Source of the DNA: Neurospora crassa OR74A
Taxonomy: Eukaryota; Ascomycota; Sordariomycetes; Sordariales; Sordariaceae
Direction of reading: 5' to 3'
Assembly: GCF_000182925.2 (NCBI RefSeq)
Contig: NC_026507.1
Location: 3,844,001 to 3,908,000 of the forward strand
DNA length: 64,000 nucleotides
The notes beneath the pieces are model-generated. The model searched no databases, was not told where the DNA came from, and saw only the letters and a list, made by a program, of their open reading frames with translations. This document shows positions 11,449-23,513 of this stretch, piece after piece. Positions within the stretch are counted from its first letter, which is position 1; every line of letters starts with the position of its first letter. Position numbers and translations under genes: made by a program.

Positions 11449-12635
11449 ATGTCCTCCGAAAAGAGACCTGCGTCCGATGACCCCAGCGGGGGCCAGCTCG
11501 TCAAGAGACCCAACCTGGGCTCGAGTCGCGCCCTCACGAGGACCAGCGCGACTGGCAGCAGCGGTGACCTTATCCAGACAGCGCCCCGTACGAGCAGCCT
11601 CCAGGCTCCGGTGATGGAGCTGTCCGGCCACTCGGGCGAGATCTTTGCGGCCAAGTTCGACCCTACTGGCAACCTTATAGCTTCTGGTTCCATGGACCGT
11701 ACCATCAGTACGTCCCAACTCACATCAGCTGCCGGCATTGACAATTGGGGACCAGTTACTAACAATTGTCTACTACAGTGCTCTGGAGAACCTATGGCGA
11801 CTGCGAAAACTACGGTGTCCTCAACGGCCACAAGGGTGCCATTCTCGACCTCCAATGGTCGCGCGACTCCGAGATCCTCTTTTCCGCCTCCGCCGACATG
11901 CACCTTGCCAGCTGGGACCTTACATCAGGCACAAGGATACGGCGCTATGTCGGACACGAAGAAATCGTCAACTCACTTGACATCTCGAGACGCGGCGAGG
12001 ATCTGCTCATCAGCGGTAGCGACGACGGGACGATTGGCATCTGGGATCCGCGAACCAAGAACGCCGCCGACTACATCGAGACCGATTTCCCCATAACCGC
12101 CGTGGCCATGTCGGAGGCCGGTAACGAGATCTACTCGGGTGGAATTGACAATGACATCAAAGTCTGGGATGTGAGGAAGAAGGCCGTCGTGTACTCGATG
12201 ATTGGACACCAGGATACTGTCACCACATTGCGGGTGTCGCCAGATTCACAACAGCTGCTCTCGTACGCCATGGATTCGACAGCGAGGACATGGGATATCA
12301 GGCCGTTTGCTCCTGCGGATAGGCACATTCGCACCTTTGATGGCGCGCCGCTGGGTATGGAGCAAAACCTCATCAAGGGAAGCTGGGACAAAGATGGCAA
12401 GAAGATTGCGGTGGGCGCGGGTGATGGCACCGTGGTCATCTGGGGTAGTGACACTGGCAAGCTTTTGTACAAGCTTCCGGGCCACAAGGGAACGGTCAAC
12501 GTAGCCGAGTTCTCTCCCGGCACTGACCCTCTTAGTAAGTTGATTGCGTTTTGGCTGTCATCTGCAGTAGCTTACCATGTTGTAGTTCTCTCTGCGTCGT
12601 CCGATAGGACCATGCTGCTCGGCGAGCTGAAGTGA
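11449..12635 (+). CDS. spf38: U5 snRNP 40-kDa WD40 protein (SNRNP40/Spf38)
   Basis: This is the WD40 component of the U5 snRNP, bound with Prp8 and Brr2 in the spliceosome; it acts in the nucleus. Three exons: 11449-11707, 11779-12534 and 12586-12635, with introns of 71 and 51 nt. The product is 354 aa, against about 357 in human SNRNP40. After a short disordered N-terminus (about residues 1-60), seven WD repeats follow. Family-specific strings include QAPVMELSGHSGEIF, YGDCENY, GSDDGTIGIWD, SGGIDNDIKVWDVR, the RTWDIRPFAP block, LYKLPGHKGTVN, and the closing ILSASSDRTM. Both introns split codons cleanly. Start 11449 is the in-frame ATG nearest the conserved N-terminus; the frame stays open upstream to 11359. 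The gene is divergent from bet3. Confidence 0.94.
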
Positions 12636-14690
12636 GGAAAGAACATGTACATGGGCCAGCTCATGGGGCTCCCCTCAAAAAATGAGGATTTTTCGCACCC
12701 AAACCCGGGGAATCCCATCATCTGTTGCAGTCTATGGCAAAAATCACCATTAGCCGTACAGTTGCGTGCAAGATATTGCCGGCTCCAAGCTTGCTGCTAG
12801 CAAGACGTCATGGGCTGGAGGCCGGTGAATTGGGAAGAAAGAGTCTGGAATTGGATAAGGTTACAACGCTGGTGTATCAGCGCACCCCGCTAATGTCACA
12901 AAAGGAACAGGTCGAGGGACGCATGGCGTAAGGAGTTATTGACAAGTTGCATTCATAATTTACATACAACTAGATACCCAGCCTGAATGGAACTGGACGA
13001 AGCTCAAGCAAGAATACATGGCTCAACTGAGAGGCTAGACAACAAGGGACTGGATTTATTTGCGTCCACTGGCAACGTTGACCTTTATTTACTCGAGGAC
13101 GGCGAGCTCTGGGCGCATGGCATTCTTCAACTGCAATCCCTATGGCTCGACAATCTATCTGCCTCGGTTCACCGCGCTGATGTAGTGCACAACCCATCTT
13201 CTGGCTCTAAGGCTCCCTCAGTCTGCCCATCAACCAATCTGAAACGAGCTTTGGCACTCCCCAACGTGCGCCTGAAACGCCTCACAGCCCCGACCGTCGG
13301 TCGCCCAGTGGCCGTGGCAGTTTGGCCCTAAAGACTTGGACAAGAACTCCCAGCCAATCATTTGCCGCTCGACTTGCCCCTTTCTGACGCTTCCAGGGGT
13401 CCATATTGGTCCGGTCGCGGTCTTGGCTTATACGCCCCTGGTACCGTCGAAACAAATCATTTTGGGAAGAGGGGAGGCATGTCAAACTGGTGGGTGGGTG
13501 TGAGTGGTAGTCTAGATGCAGGCTGTACCATAGTGTATGTAAGGTACAGCTTTTTAGGGTTGCTGTTGTTCCTGCTTCGTGTTGCTGTGATTGTTTTAAA
13601 GTCATATACATATGTACATGCAGCAGCATTTTATCACGGTTGTTTTTTCTTTCTTGAGTGGTAGCAGCAAGCCCAATGACTGGTCTCAACGCCCATCCCG
13701 AATACTTGGTTGGTTCATATGTCTTGTTCAGCTACGACCTTGACGTGCAACCCAAGCCAACACTTGTGGTCCAATTCAGGGACTCGGAAACTGATATGTA
13801 TGTAGACTACAAACTTTATTATGGTCCCTTGACCACTCTCGTCCATCCGTCTGGGCTGTCAGTCGTTGAGGCCCTGAGAATGATCGATAGCCACCATGCA
13901 AGGCAAGGAAAGTGGAAGGCGTCACATCCGCTTCCACTTTTTTTTTTTTTTCCCCGTCGTCCTCCTCCCCAACAAAAGCTTGCGACCCAAACACCCAATA
14001 CAATGAATCCGATCAGCGCGTCTTCTCTTCGAGTGTAGATTCACATCCTATTCCTTAGGTAGGTAGGTACCCCTGCTGCATGATACATACATAAGTAATA
14101 TCCCTCGACCCTCGACCACCCCTAGCTGGCTAGCCGACTGGCCCGTCCGTTTCGTCATATCCAAACGCCCGTCATCCATAGGATGTCAAGCACACACACA
14201 GCCTTGTAGTGTACATACATAACCCATCCATATCCATCCATCGGTTCCCCGTAGTAGTCCGTCACCCACATGGAGACTCCATAGGTACCCAAAAGAAGTG
14301 TTGTTGTCGTTGTTTCTATCCCTCCTGAAACGAAGCACATCATTCGCTGTCGAGGTTTGAAATTTGAAAGGGGACGGACGGATTGTTCGTCTTAGTGTGT
14401 TTACCACGTCGATTGTCTGTCTGTCTGTTTGTCTGTCTGTCTGGTTGTCGACATCCACGGCATCCATCCACCCACACTCACCTACACTATAGTACTTCCT
14501 CGGTGATTTTTGTTTTTTGTTTTTTTCTCTCTCTTCTTCAAGTCACTGCACACACACTTCCTTGACGTTGTGCAACCAACCCACCGACACCGGGAAATCC
14601 AGTCAGTTATCGAATTGGTCACACAACACACTGCAAGCTGTCAACCTATGTACCTACACTAGCTGGCTAGGAGGAACGGAGGTTTTCACA
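12636..14690. other. Intergenic region
   Basis: No supportable gene. The plus frames at 12987-13331 and 13658-14038 and the minus frame at 13282-13689 have no motifs or splice partners. Present are a (GTCT)n-like run at 14414-14443, a T-run at 13939-13951 and TAGGTAGGTAGGTACC near 14058. The right end grades into the pyrimidine-rich leader of the next gene. Confidence 0.5.
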
Positions 14691-15518
14691 GCTTGATCCA
14701 TTCATAGCTTGCATCCCAGTCACACATACACACATACACATTCTCTTCTAGTCCATCTATTATACCTACCCCGGATTCCTGCAGTCACTCCTCCTAACGA
14801 GCCGTTTCTTCTTCTTCTTCCTCTTCTTCTTCTTTTGCTCGTTTCATCTTCTCTCTTCTCTCCCTCCTTCCCTTCTCTATTCTCTTCTTCCTCTTCACGT
14901 CGCACACTCTGCACCTCTGCGGACGCAGTTGTTCTGTTCACATCCACATTTACATTCAACACATTCCCTTGTTCTTCGTGGCCAGACACCGAACATCGAA
15001 TTTTTCTTCGAGAAGAGTTCGCTTTACCCAATTTGCTCTTATCTTCCTCCATTCCTTCCCTTCAACTTTATCGGATCTGGACTTCGGAAAAGAAACACGG
15101 AACGACGACGAAGACTACGATTACAACAACGAATAGCGATACAAAAAGTTCAAGCCTGGAGCCGGACATTTGGTTACCTCAGTGATACCCCAGAGAGAGA
15201 GAGAGGAGAGAAAAAGAGACAGAGACAGAGACAGAGACAAGTGCGGGAAAAGGCTTGTCAAAGACAAAACCGAGGAAGTAGGACATACTTACAACAACAA
15301 CGATAACGAACCGATCACATCATGAACAACTGAAGCAAGATTAAACGGCGCGACGATCCTTACCTTCACCAACACCACCACCATTACCACCACTTATGCG
15401 TACAACTTTTCCCAAAGCCAATCGATAGATCAACTCATTCGGTTCAGTTCAATTCATTCTTCACTATCATAACAACTTTTACAATCACACAACTCACCCA
15501 ATCTACGGAATCCAAAAA
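14691..15518 (+). promoter_or_regulatory. Long pyrimidine-rich promoter/leader of the two-helix membrane protein gene
   Basis: The stretch holds CT-rich tracts (14808-14900), a purine GAGAGA/GAGACA tract (15191-15240) and CA-rich DNA directly before the ATG at 15519. This is typical of a long fungal 5' leader. It contains at least two short upstream frames: 15322-15333 (encoding MNN) and 15396-15428 (10 codons plus stop). A 158-aa frame at 14709-15185 is low-complexity and probably not coding. The transcription start is not determined. Confidence 0.45.
15322..15428 (+). promoter_or_regulatory. Two short upstream ORFs
   Basis: ATG at 15322 opens a 3-codon frame ending in TGA (15331-15333). 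ATG at 15396 opens a 10-codon frame ending in TAG (15426-15428). Both finish before the main ATG at 15519, so they could restrain translation of the downstream protein if the leader is as long as it appears. Confidence 0.45.
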
Positions 15519-17710
15519 ATGGACCGCTTCAACTTCCTCCCTCAAGGTCTTCGGCGGAACAGCCCTGCTCCTCCCCCTGCTGCTGCCGCCGCAACCACAA
15601 CCACAGCCCCAACCGGCACAGCCGCCGACCACCCTCACAACACCGGACAACCCGCTCCCCTCCCAGCAGTCTACCGCCAAAACCAAAACCAGAACCACAA
15701 CCGCACTCAAAGACCCTACAACTACCCCGAATCCGCCTCATCTTTATCTTCTGACGACGAATATGAGACCGATGACGACGACCTCTACGAAGACGAAGAA
15801 GTCCGCTCCGTTTCTTCCCAATCCTCTCGTGACTCCGACACTGCTCCCCTTTCGCCCAGGAATCGTCATCAGCAACGAGCTCAATACCCATCTAGCAGCA
15901 GCACTCTGAACCGACGCTCCCACCACAATAACAACAACAACAACAACATGACCACAAACATTCAGGATGATCTCTACTGCAACCTCGAAGCCCAACTAGG
16001 CATCCACCCTGCCCTGCGCGTCCCGCCGCCTGGGCCCGGGAACGTCCCAGCTAATTTTCCGGCACCACCACCCATCCCCCAGCAACAACAACAACAACAA
16101 CAACAACAAGAAGAAATGGCAGAAGTCGAACGCCGGTCTTCCTCGCGCTTCTTTCTTCCTAGAATGTCTTTCCGCTTCTTGGGCGGAGGCGGCGGTAGAC
16201 CGCGCCCGGCATCAAGCCATTATTCAGGTGATGGGCTACCACCCGCTACCGAGGTGAATTTCCCAGTGTCGCCCAAGTCACCGGCTTTTCGAATTGGGGA
16301 ACAAGAGTTGCCGAGTACGAGGCTGCATGTCCCTGGGGTGGAGAGGACCTGGAGTAGGGGGAGTAATGGGCCGCCTACGAGGGATGGGACTGGTACTAGG
16401 GATGGGTCTTCTTCTCATGGGGGAAGAGGGGGAGAGGCGGCGGCGAGGGGAGCTTCGAGGTATGGGTTTGGATTACTGGGCGGGAACCGGGGCGCGAGTC
16501 GAGATGGGAGGACGGTGCGAGTGACGGAACCCAGGAGGACAGCTACGAGACGGCATCGGGGTGAGAGGGATGGAGAGCGTAGTGAGCGCCGTAGAGAGGG
16601 AAGTGGTGGCAGGTCGAGATCCGGCCGGTCTGGAACGGGAGCTGGAGCTGGCTCTGGTCATGGGAGTCGGGGTCATCGCTCGAGAAGAGATCATGGCAGG
16701 TCAACAACGTCAGGGAGACATAGACATGCGCGTGATGAAGAGAGGAGAAGGAGAAGGAGGAAAAAGAAGAGTAGCAGCTCGAGAAGGCATGAAGGTTCCG
16801 GGTCGGGATCTCACTCGAGATCGGCGAGGACGACTGCTGCTGGAGGAGGACACTCGGGGCGGAGGAAAAGAAGAGCACCACCGCCGAAACACTTCCTCTT
16901 TTGTTTCCCGTGGGTGAGGTCGCGGACAAAACGGAGGCTGATTTTGCGATCTGTTGTTTCGGGGATGATTCTGGCTTGTTTGCTCATCGTCTGTAAGTTC
17001 TCTCCCCCCTCTTCCTTATCATGTTTTGTTTGGGTCCAACCATACTAACAATTTCCAGATCTCGCCCTTTCCGTCACCCATAAGGTCCAGGGCAGCGGAT
17101 TCACCATCGCCATGATCCTGGTCGTCGTCTTGGGAGCCATTGTTTTCTTGCACAGTGTCGTCCGCCTTGTGATGCTGGCATTCAAAGGCGGACGCAGCAA
17201 GCGCAGAGACTTGGAAAGCGGACTGGCCCATCATGAACGAGATATCCATGCCCCCCAAGGGCCATACGCCATTCCGCCTACGCCGATCCGTGTTGTTCTG
17301 GCGCGTGATGAGGAGGCTGCTGGCCTTCCTAGTGCTACGGCCGTAGCGAAACCGCCCGAGTATGGAGAGTGGCGGGAGTCTGTGGTAAGTTGATATACCT
17401 CCCCCCTTCCAGACAGATGTACGAAACAAAATTGCTGACATGGTCCTTCCAGCGAGTCGATCCCAACCGCATCTACTGGATGCGCAACGAAGGGGCTGTT
17501 ACTCCCGCTCTTCCGGACGAGGAGGCCACTTCCGAGGGTGCTCGGTCCAGGGCTGGCAGCAGAGACGGTCCTAATCCGGGAACTCTCCGCCGGCCTCCGT
17601 CGTACAGCTCGGATGACGGTGTCAGCTATGTGGTTGAGGCGCAACCGCGGTCCATCGCGCCGGCCACTGACGTACCAACCGGCGGCAGGGCTGGTAGGCG
17701 GTTGGCATGA
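15519..17710 (+). CDS. Conserved-looking two-helix membrane protein with disordered N-terminus
   Basis: Three exons: 15519-16992, 17059-17384 and 17453-17710. The introns are 66 and 68 nt with GTAAGT donors and CAG acceptors, and the product is 685 aa. The first 450 residues are disordered: Pro/Ala/Thr-rich, an acidic serine patch (about 70-110), Asn and Gln runs, then an Arg/Ser/Gly-rich basic stretch (about 330-470). A hydrophobic pair follows (about 476-497, broken by intron 1, and about 505-530), consistent with a helical hairpin in a membrane. The C-terminal tail has RVDPNRIYW and RPPSYSSDDGVSY. The PPSY could bind WW domains of Nedd4-type ligases. I recall related tails in other filamentous fungi but know no function. 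The start is the only suitable ATG before the continuous frame. Confidence 0.82.
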
Positions 17711-20170
17711 GAAAGGTGTAAAACAACAGATTCAGCTTAGAGTTGGATGTATGGTGGTGCTGGAATCGAGTATGAGAAACGATTACTTCGCTTCAAAATG
17801 TACATAAGCTTTCATGTCAATGTTGTTGGAGTCTCGACTTGGTAGAGTACAGACGAGCTCTGGTGGTGATAATTGTGTTCGAGATATGTGATTGGTTGCT
17901 TCTGCTTGCTCCGTCGCATTATGTAAGCTGGCCGTATGTACACAATGTCCCGAATCACGCCCAGGCCGGCCCGTGGTGATGACTTGCTTCTTGAGCAACT
18001 TCGGGTATCGATTGTGAAATTCGATGTTCTGGTGGTAATGCTTCCGTGTAACCCTTGGTTATACACGTCTCGCGCCAGCAAAAGCCTCCGCGTCAAGGTT
18101 AACCGGCGCGTACGTATCAGGCAAAGCATGAGGTGAGGCGTACCAAAACGCGGGGAAACTGGCGAAAGCTCGGAAGCTGATGCCGAAGCTTGAAGCCGTG
18201 GCAACCGACGCCTTGATGAGAAATCAAAGAGGCGATGTTTTGCAAGCCATTTCCCACTTGGTAATGTAGACTCTTTGTGCCTTGATGAGCAGGTCCTCGA
18301 ATCCCGTGCTATCGCCACACTCTTTGGCGGTTTTCCGTGGGGTTCCCCTTCCAATGTGTCTTCCCAGACAGAGTTCATTACCAATCGCCCTGTGACCGCA
18401 GTGCCCTGCATGTCGGTTACACCACACAGCTGAGCTTGGTAGTGTATCACAGACAAGACTGGCAGGGATGGTTTCCCCAGCTGTCCAAGGACCTGCAGCG
18501 GGGTTGAGTGGGTGGTCGTACGGGACAGAATGGTAGCCGGTCGTTGTCGCAAACTGGTCTCCATTCGAGTCAGTCCAGCCCAACACCACCACCGACACGT
18601 CCACTTTCCACTTGAAGCTCCGAAAACATGTGAATGTGTTGAATCATCAGTCGACTTGAAAAACATGACATTGCCGTGGGTAAGATGCCAGTGCTGTACT
18701 ATCTGTTGAAACCTGAGTGAAGGGGCTCACTGCTGATTTGCTGCTCTCGACATGTCTGTTAGATCGATATTTCCCATTCGAAGATGAGTGGATCAGCTCT
18801 TTCCCCGTTCTAGAAGATGCGATCATGCAAACTGCCTGCCGCCAGCCGTTGTTTCCTGTCGGACTGTTGCCGTCGTCGACATGCCTCGAGGCCCAGATGA
18901 TCCGTAAGAAAGAAAGTGATCAGCAACGTGCTGCTGGATTCCTTTTCTTGGGACATCCGTCCATGCCATCCAGTCGCAAGCAATGGCAGCCCTCCATCCG
19001 AGCAAACACGACAAAAAGACGTGGGATGGACACAATGGTGGAAAGTAGACCTTCTAGGCGCCGACCGGGCAGGGCATCGAGTCGTCGGTGCCATGCGACG
19101 CGACGACAGAAATTGGAATTGGAGACGAAGTGATGAGGCTTGGCATGTTCCTGCGACTGAAGGTCGGGCGAGTGGAGCTCTCAGATTCCGAGTTCAAGGA
19201 CTGCAGTGGTCCGGACCTCCAGCTGCCAGTGCGCGCGGAGCAGCAGCAGCAGCAGCGAGTCACTGTCACTGGAGAGGCCACCACTGCAGCATGGAGCGAA
19301 GGGAAAAGAGGCAGAAGTGGAGCCTGCCAAGAAACTCGTAGAGTTTTTTCTTTAGCGTGTGGTTTATCAGTGACTGTTGTTCTAGGAGGAAGCGAAGGAA
19401 CATGATGAGGTTATCATCCGTGGACGTGATCCATGACTTGGGTAAGGTACATGTGGTGCTGGAGGGTCTTGGGGCGGTTATCAGTTCTTGTGACCGCAAT
19501 TTATGGACAATGGTTGTAGGCTTCCTTGATCCCTCTCGGAAGACGACGGGGATTCGATACTTTACTATGTAGTTTTCGAGGAAGAGACAACCAACAAAGA
19601 GAAAGGAAATTGCAGAGGCCCGAGCTGAAAGACAAAAGGAAACCTAGCAATCGAGACTCGGGCCCACTCATCTCTCCGAATCATCGGATGCCCGCTGAAG
19701 AGGGAGGCAGAGAACAGAGTCGTCACAGCTTTCATCCCCAACCACTGGACACCTAATTTAGATAGTCAGCATGAGATACGGGGAAACCTGTGGCAGAGAG
19801 AGAGAGAGAGGCGCCTTCCCAAAATCACAACTCGAGGCAGGGGACATCTGGGTACCTCGTCTATACTTTGCCTCTATCCCATCATTAGCCTGGTATGAGA
19901 CCCATGCTCTGCTTAAACCCGCGCACAAGGTAACGCTGGGACTTGGGAGGAGGGGGCGGGGGGGAGAAGCACAAGGTTCCTTTCAAGTCTCTTTCAGTTG
20001 GGAAAGGTCTCGAGTGAGGTTCCCTGTCTGCGGTGCCTGTCTGGCGTCAACTGCTGCTGCTGGCTGGCCAAGAATCCCGAGCGCATGAGGCACGCACACT
20101 GGAGAGGCTCCATCCAGTCTTCTGAGGTGATCCAGCACGCAGAGAGCGGGCAGCCGTGGGTGGCCCAGTC
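17711..20170. other. Intergenic region
   Basis: No gene is supported. The longest frame (17812-18666, minus, 284 aa) is Arg/Ser/Thr-rich with no motif. A nested minus frame at 18224-18604 reads more like protein but has no ATG near its start and no splice link. Plus frames at 18717-19133 and 18916-19341 also lack support. A (CAG)n run lies at 19241-19256 and a short GA run at 19797-19809. Confidence 0.45.
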
Positions 20171-21328
20171 GTCTCCTACCTTACTCGTCCTACTTGTGTG
20201 TTCCGTGCTTTCCGCCCCCTCTTTCTCTTTCTTTTCCCTTCCTCCGTCCAGCATCGCTCCTTGATCCATAATCACCAGCACAGGGTACGCTCGCTCCCGG
20301 TTTTCTCTTGGGTTTCTCTCTCTCTTGGTGTTGAAGTTGGTGAGCCGGTTGAAGAAGAAGTTGAAGTTGAAAAGAAGTTTTGTTGCAGGTTGTCAGAGAG
20401 AGTCCTTCGAGTTCTTGTTTGGGTATCTGTCTTCTTTTATCAAAGGTCAGTTCAAGCTGCTTTTCTTTTCTATCCCATCACACGGCGTCACGGTGTGTTG
20501 TGGTGCCTTCAAGTTGGTCTTCAAGTTCTGTCGCCTTGGAGTCTGGTTGCCCTGTCTCAGGTCCCCCGTTTTCCCCCGCCCTCCCTTGTGGTACTGCTCG
20601 TCAAGCACGTTGACGACGACGACAACGACAACAACAACAACAACATCGACAAGACATATCAGAGACGAAAACTGTCCGACAAACATTGCGCACACAATCA
20701 GCTTTTGCCCTCGCTCCCTCTGGTTGCTGTCGCAAATCATGCGAGCACCATCTGCTTACCAAAACGACGGTCCAACCCCCACTTTACCGCGCATTATCGC
20801 ATCATCGGCCAGCACCTTTTATTCGAGCATGACTGCACCTTGAGGCTTGAACCTCTGCCTTTCATACGCCACCACAACCACAGTCGGACATGGGAATTGT
20901 GCTGCGCAAGCCCAGGTCACTGGAGCTACTTATCCAAGGCTTGATGCCCTCGCGGACCGGGAAATGCTGGCGCTCCCTGCTTCGCATTGTCCCAAGCAGC
21001 TGTTATGGTTACCTCGGCTGTCGGCGGCATTAATTCAGCGCATCCAACCGTTCAGGCGTCGAATCGGCAACTGAACCGTAACGGGTAGTGGTGCGACCTA
21101 CACTGGCCCGGCACGACCATCTGCCTGCACTGTTCAGCGCCGGATCGGACTTGAACCCTTCTTCCGGCGAGACTTATTATGTACAACGATGAGGGCTGGG
21201 CGCGGGGCACAGAAACTCGACCAAAAGGCGACCTGTCAAGATGCCGCCACAGCCCTATTTCAACGGCAGCCAGATCTTTTCTAACATGACAACTTCGCAG
21301 ACCCTCCATATATACATCAACCATCACC
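20171..21328 (+). promoter_or_regulatory. Probable long leader and promoter of the zinc-knuckle gene
   Basis: This is a CT-rich, low-complexity stretch before the gis2 ATG (21329). It includes a CAA/CGA repeat near 20611-20650 and upstream ATGs. One opens a 34-codon frame at 20739-20843. Frames of 262 and 172 aa in this region are made of shifted low-complexity sequence and lack family resemblance. Leader introns are possible but cannot be placed with confidence. Confidence 0.4.
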
Positions 21329-22208
21329 ATGTCTTCCCTCTCTCGTCGCGCGTGCTACAAGTGTGGTGAGCTCGGCCACCACGCCGAGGCCTGCTCCTCC
21401 CCCCACAGACTCTGCTACAACTGTAAGTTAAACAGCCCGACCCCTCCGTCCTCCCGTCCCGCCTTTCGAACTTGAGCTAACACTGTGACACAGGCAAGCA
21501 GCCCAGTACGTCATTTCTCCTTCCCTGATTGGTAGCTTTATATCGCGATTCTCTAACCTCCCATCGACAGACCACGAGTCCAGCGAATGCCCTCTTCCTC
21601 GTAGCACCGAGGCCAAGCAATGCTACCACTGCCAGGGTCTCGGCCACGTCCAGGCTGACTGCCCTACCCTCCGCATCAGCGGCGCCGGGTCTACCAGCCG
21701 CTGCTACAACTGCGGCCAGCCCGGTCACTACATGGTACGAAGCTCTTGATGTCCGGTAACCCATCGTGTGGCCCTCTAACCATGTCTTTCTTTCCCACAG
21801 CGCGCCTGCCCCAACCCTCCCACTGGCATCCCCCGCGGTGCTCCCGTTGGCCGTGGCGGTTTCGGCGGTTTCGGACGTGGTGGCTTTGCTGGCGGTGCTC
21901 GCCCCGCTACCTGCTACAAGTGCGGTGGCCCTAACCACTTTGCCCGCGACTGCCAGGCTCAGGCCATGAAGTGCTACGCCTGCGGCAAGCTCGGTCACAT
22001 CTCCCGCGATTGCACCGCTCCCAACGGCGGTCCCCTCAACACCGCCGGCAAGACCTGCTACCAGTGCAGCGAGACCGGCCATATCTCGCGCGACTGCCCC
22101 AACAAGCCCCACACCAACGGCGAGATTAAGCAGGACGACCTGAACGCTGGCCACCCTGGTCAGGGTCTCGCTGCTGCTCCCGTTGCCCCCGTGGCCCCTG
22201 TTGCTTAG
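21329..22208 (+). CDS. gis2: Seven-zinc-knuckle nucleic-acid-binding protein (Gis2/Byr3/CNBP)
   Basis: CCHC zinc-knuckle proteins of this family bind single-stranded G-rich RNA/DNA, associate with ribosomes and stress granules, and influence translation. Four exons: 21329-21422, 21494-21505 (12 nt), 21571-21734 and 21801-22208; the product is 225 aa. Seven C-x2-C-x4-H-x4-C knuckles are visible: CYKCGELGHHAEAC, CYNCKQPNHESSEC (built across two introns), CYHCQGLGHVQADC, CYNCGQPGHYMRAC, CYKCGGPNHFARDC, CYACGKLGHISRDC and CYQCSETGHISRDC. A Gly/Arg-rich RGG-like linker separates knuckles 4 and 5. The tail is Ala/Pro/Val-rich. All introns have CTAAC-like branch points. A 34-codon in-frame open extension follows the TAG stop. 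Confidence 0.93.
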
Positions 22209-22313
22209 GAAGCCGAACAGACCAACGGTGACGGCGGAGCTCACACCAAAGGTGACAGCGGCGCTTACATCAGCGGTGACGGCCATGTTGCAGTGAACGG
22301 GTTCTCGCACTAG
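22209..22313 (+). other. In-frame extension after the gis2 stop
   Basis: Directly after the TAG at 22206-22208 the same frame stays open for 34 codons, to TAG at 22311-22313. It reads as a Gly/Asp/His-rich repeat (TNGDGG, KGDSGA, SGDGHV). The stop context is not a known strong read-through context, so this is probably 3' UTR. Confidence 0.3.
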
Positions 22314-23490
22314 CCATCATCATTACCAACTTGTTATATTCCCTTCTTAATACGCTTATGTATGTCTTTACGAACGAATGCAGCGGTCAAAATCTCGGCG
22401 TCCACGGTTCTCGATATATACACCATCGGCTTCATGCTCTTTCAGCACAGAGACACGACGGCACGGAACACAAAACTTTCGGAATGGGAAGGTTTTCTCC
22501 ACTTTTATGTCAGCTCACGTAGGCACTTCACGGCACGGTTTTACCTCTCACTTGGACACAACTTCATGATACCCCGAAATTGACGAAGCGGTGTGGGTCG
22601 ACAAGATCAGGCCACTGCGGAGGATGATCTCGTCGTCAGTAGGTTGTTGGAAGGTGGCCCATGTTTGGAGGGGCGAGGGCTGGCTCGTTGGAGGTCCTGT
22701 TGGTGGAAACGGCCAGCTCGGAGAAAATCAAAAAAGAGAGAGCAGAGCTTGAGGATGGAAGGCAGCAGGTTTAAAAGCAAAAGCCCGATGTGTGTGTGTT
22801 ATCTTGGGTTACTCATGGGCTTAGGCGAAGAGATGTCAAATCCAGACGTATCAAACTACCTCCCGCTGACGTTATGTGTGTTGTGTGTGTTGTATGTGGT
22901 GAAGAGATGATAAGGGTGTGCAATGTCGAAGCGCTCGCTGAAGGCTTCTAAGCCGGAAACGGTTACATATGAGAATCTGCGGGTTAACGAAGCACAAGAG
23001 GATTTCGGGTTTGAATCGCGTTCGATCTGTCATTCACAACGAAGGCCTGTATCTTTCGAAGTGCGCTTGGTTGCCGTAGGTGTTGTGCAGCTACAGAGAC
23101 AAGAAAAACTATGGATTGAAGCACGTCGTCGGTAACACCAGAGAATTGTTTAGAGTCCAAAGACAATCAACTTGCCGTCGAAAATATCGCTATCTATAGA
23201 CCTCGGTCCTCCAGCATGTTGCAACCTCGCAGGACGTGGACGATAGGCAAGAAAGAAAGACAAAACTATACGTCTACACACCTTTCCACCTTTGAACAAT
23301 TTTGGAATTCGTAGCTTTACGGTGCCCGTTGTCTATCGTGGCAGCACTAACCGTAGGTAGGTAGCTCTTGTTTTTCCATGAACCTGACTGAACCTTGCAG
23401 CAAAAGAAACATCGATTGGGAAATGAATTGTCAAAAATGAAACAAAAAAGAGTTAGTTTCATCAATCACCATCCGTGATGGAGAACTCGA
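22314..23490. other. Intergenic region
   Basis: This is the 3' flank of gis2 and the DNA up to the tRNA gene. Frames of 60-105 aa are present on both strands with no motifs or introns. Short GT-rich runs occur near 22790 and 22877. Nothing else is supported. Confidence 0.5.
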
Positions 23491-23497
23491 AAAAAAT
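23491..23497 (-). terminator. RNA polymerase III terminator
   Basis: A run of seven A on the plus strand (T7 on the tRNA strand), 16 nt beyond the 3' end of the tRNA-Thr gene. It is the expected position and form for Pol III termination. Confidence 0.75.
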
Positions 23498-23513
23498 TAG
23501 TTGTTTGGTGAAT

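Noticed and set aside
14709-15185. 158-aa Ser/Leu/Phe-rich plus frame
   Set aside because: Product of CT-rich leader DNA; no motif, and it would end before the well-supported gene at 15519.
17812-18666. 284-aa minus frame after the membrane protein gene
   Set aside because: Arg/Ser/Thr-rich without motif or introns. A nested overlapping frame at 18224-18604 is equally open but starts without ATG. Neither is supported.
21477-22310. 277-aa antisense frame over gis2
   Set aside because: Its Gly/Ala/Val-rich text is the reverse of the Gly/Arg-rich zinc-knuckle exon and introns; no start context or family.
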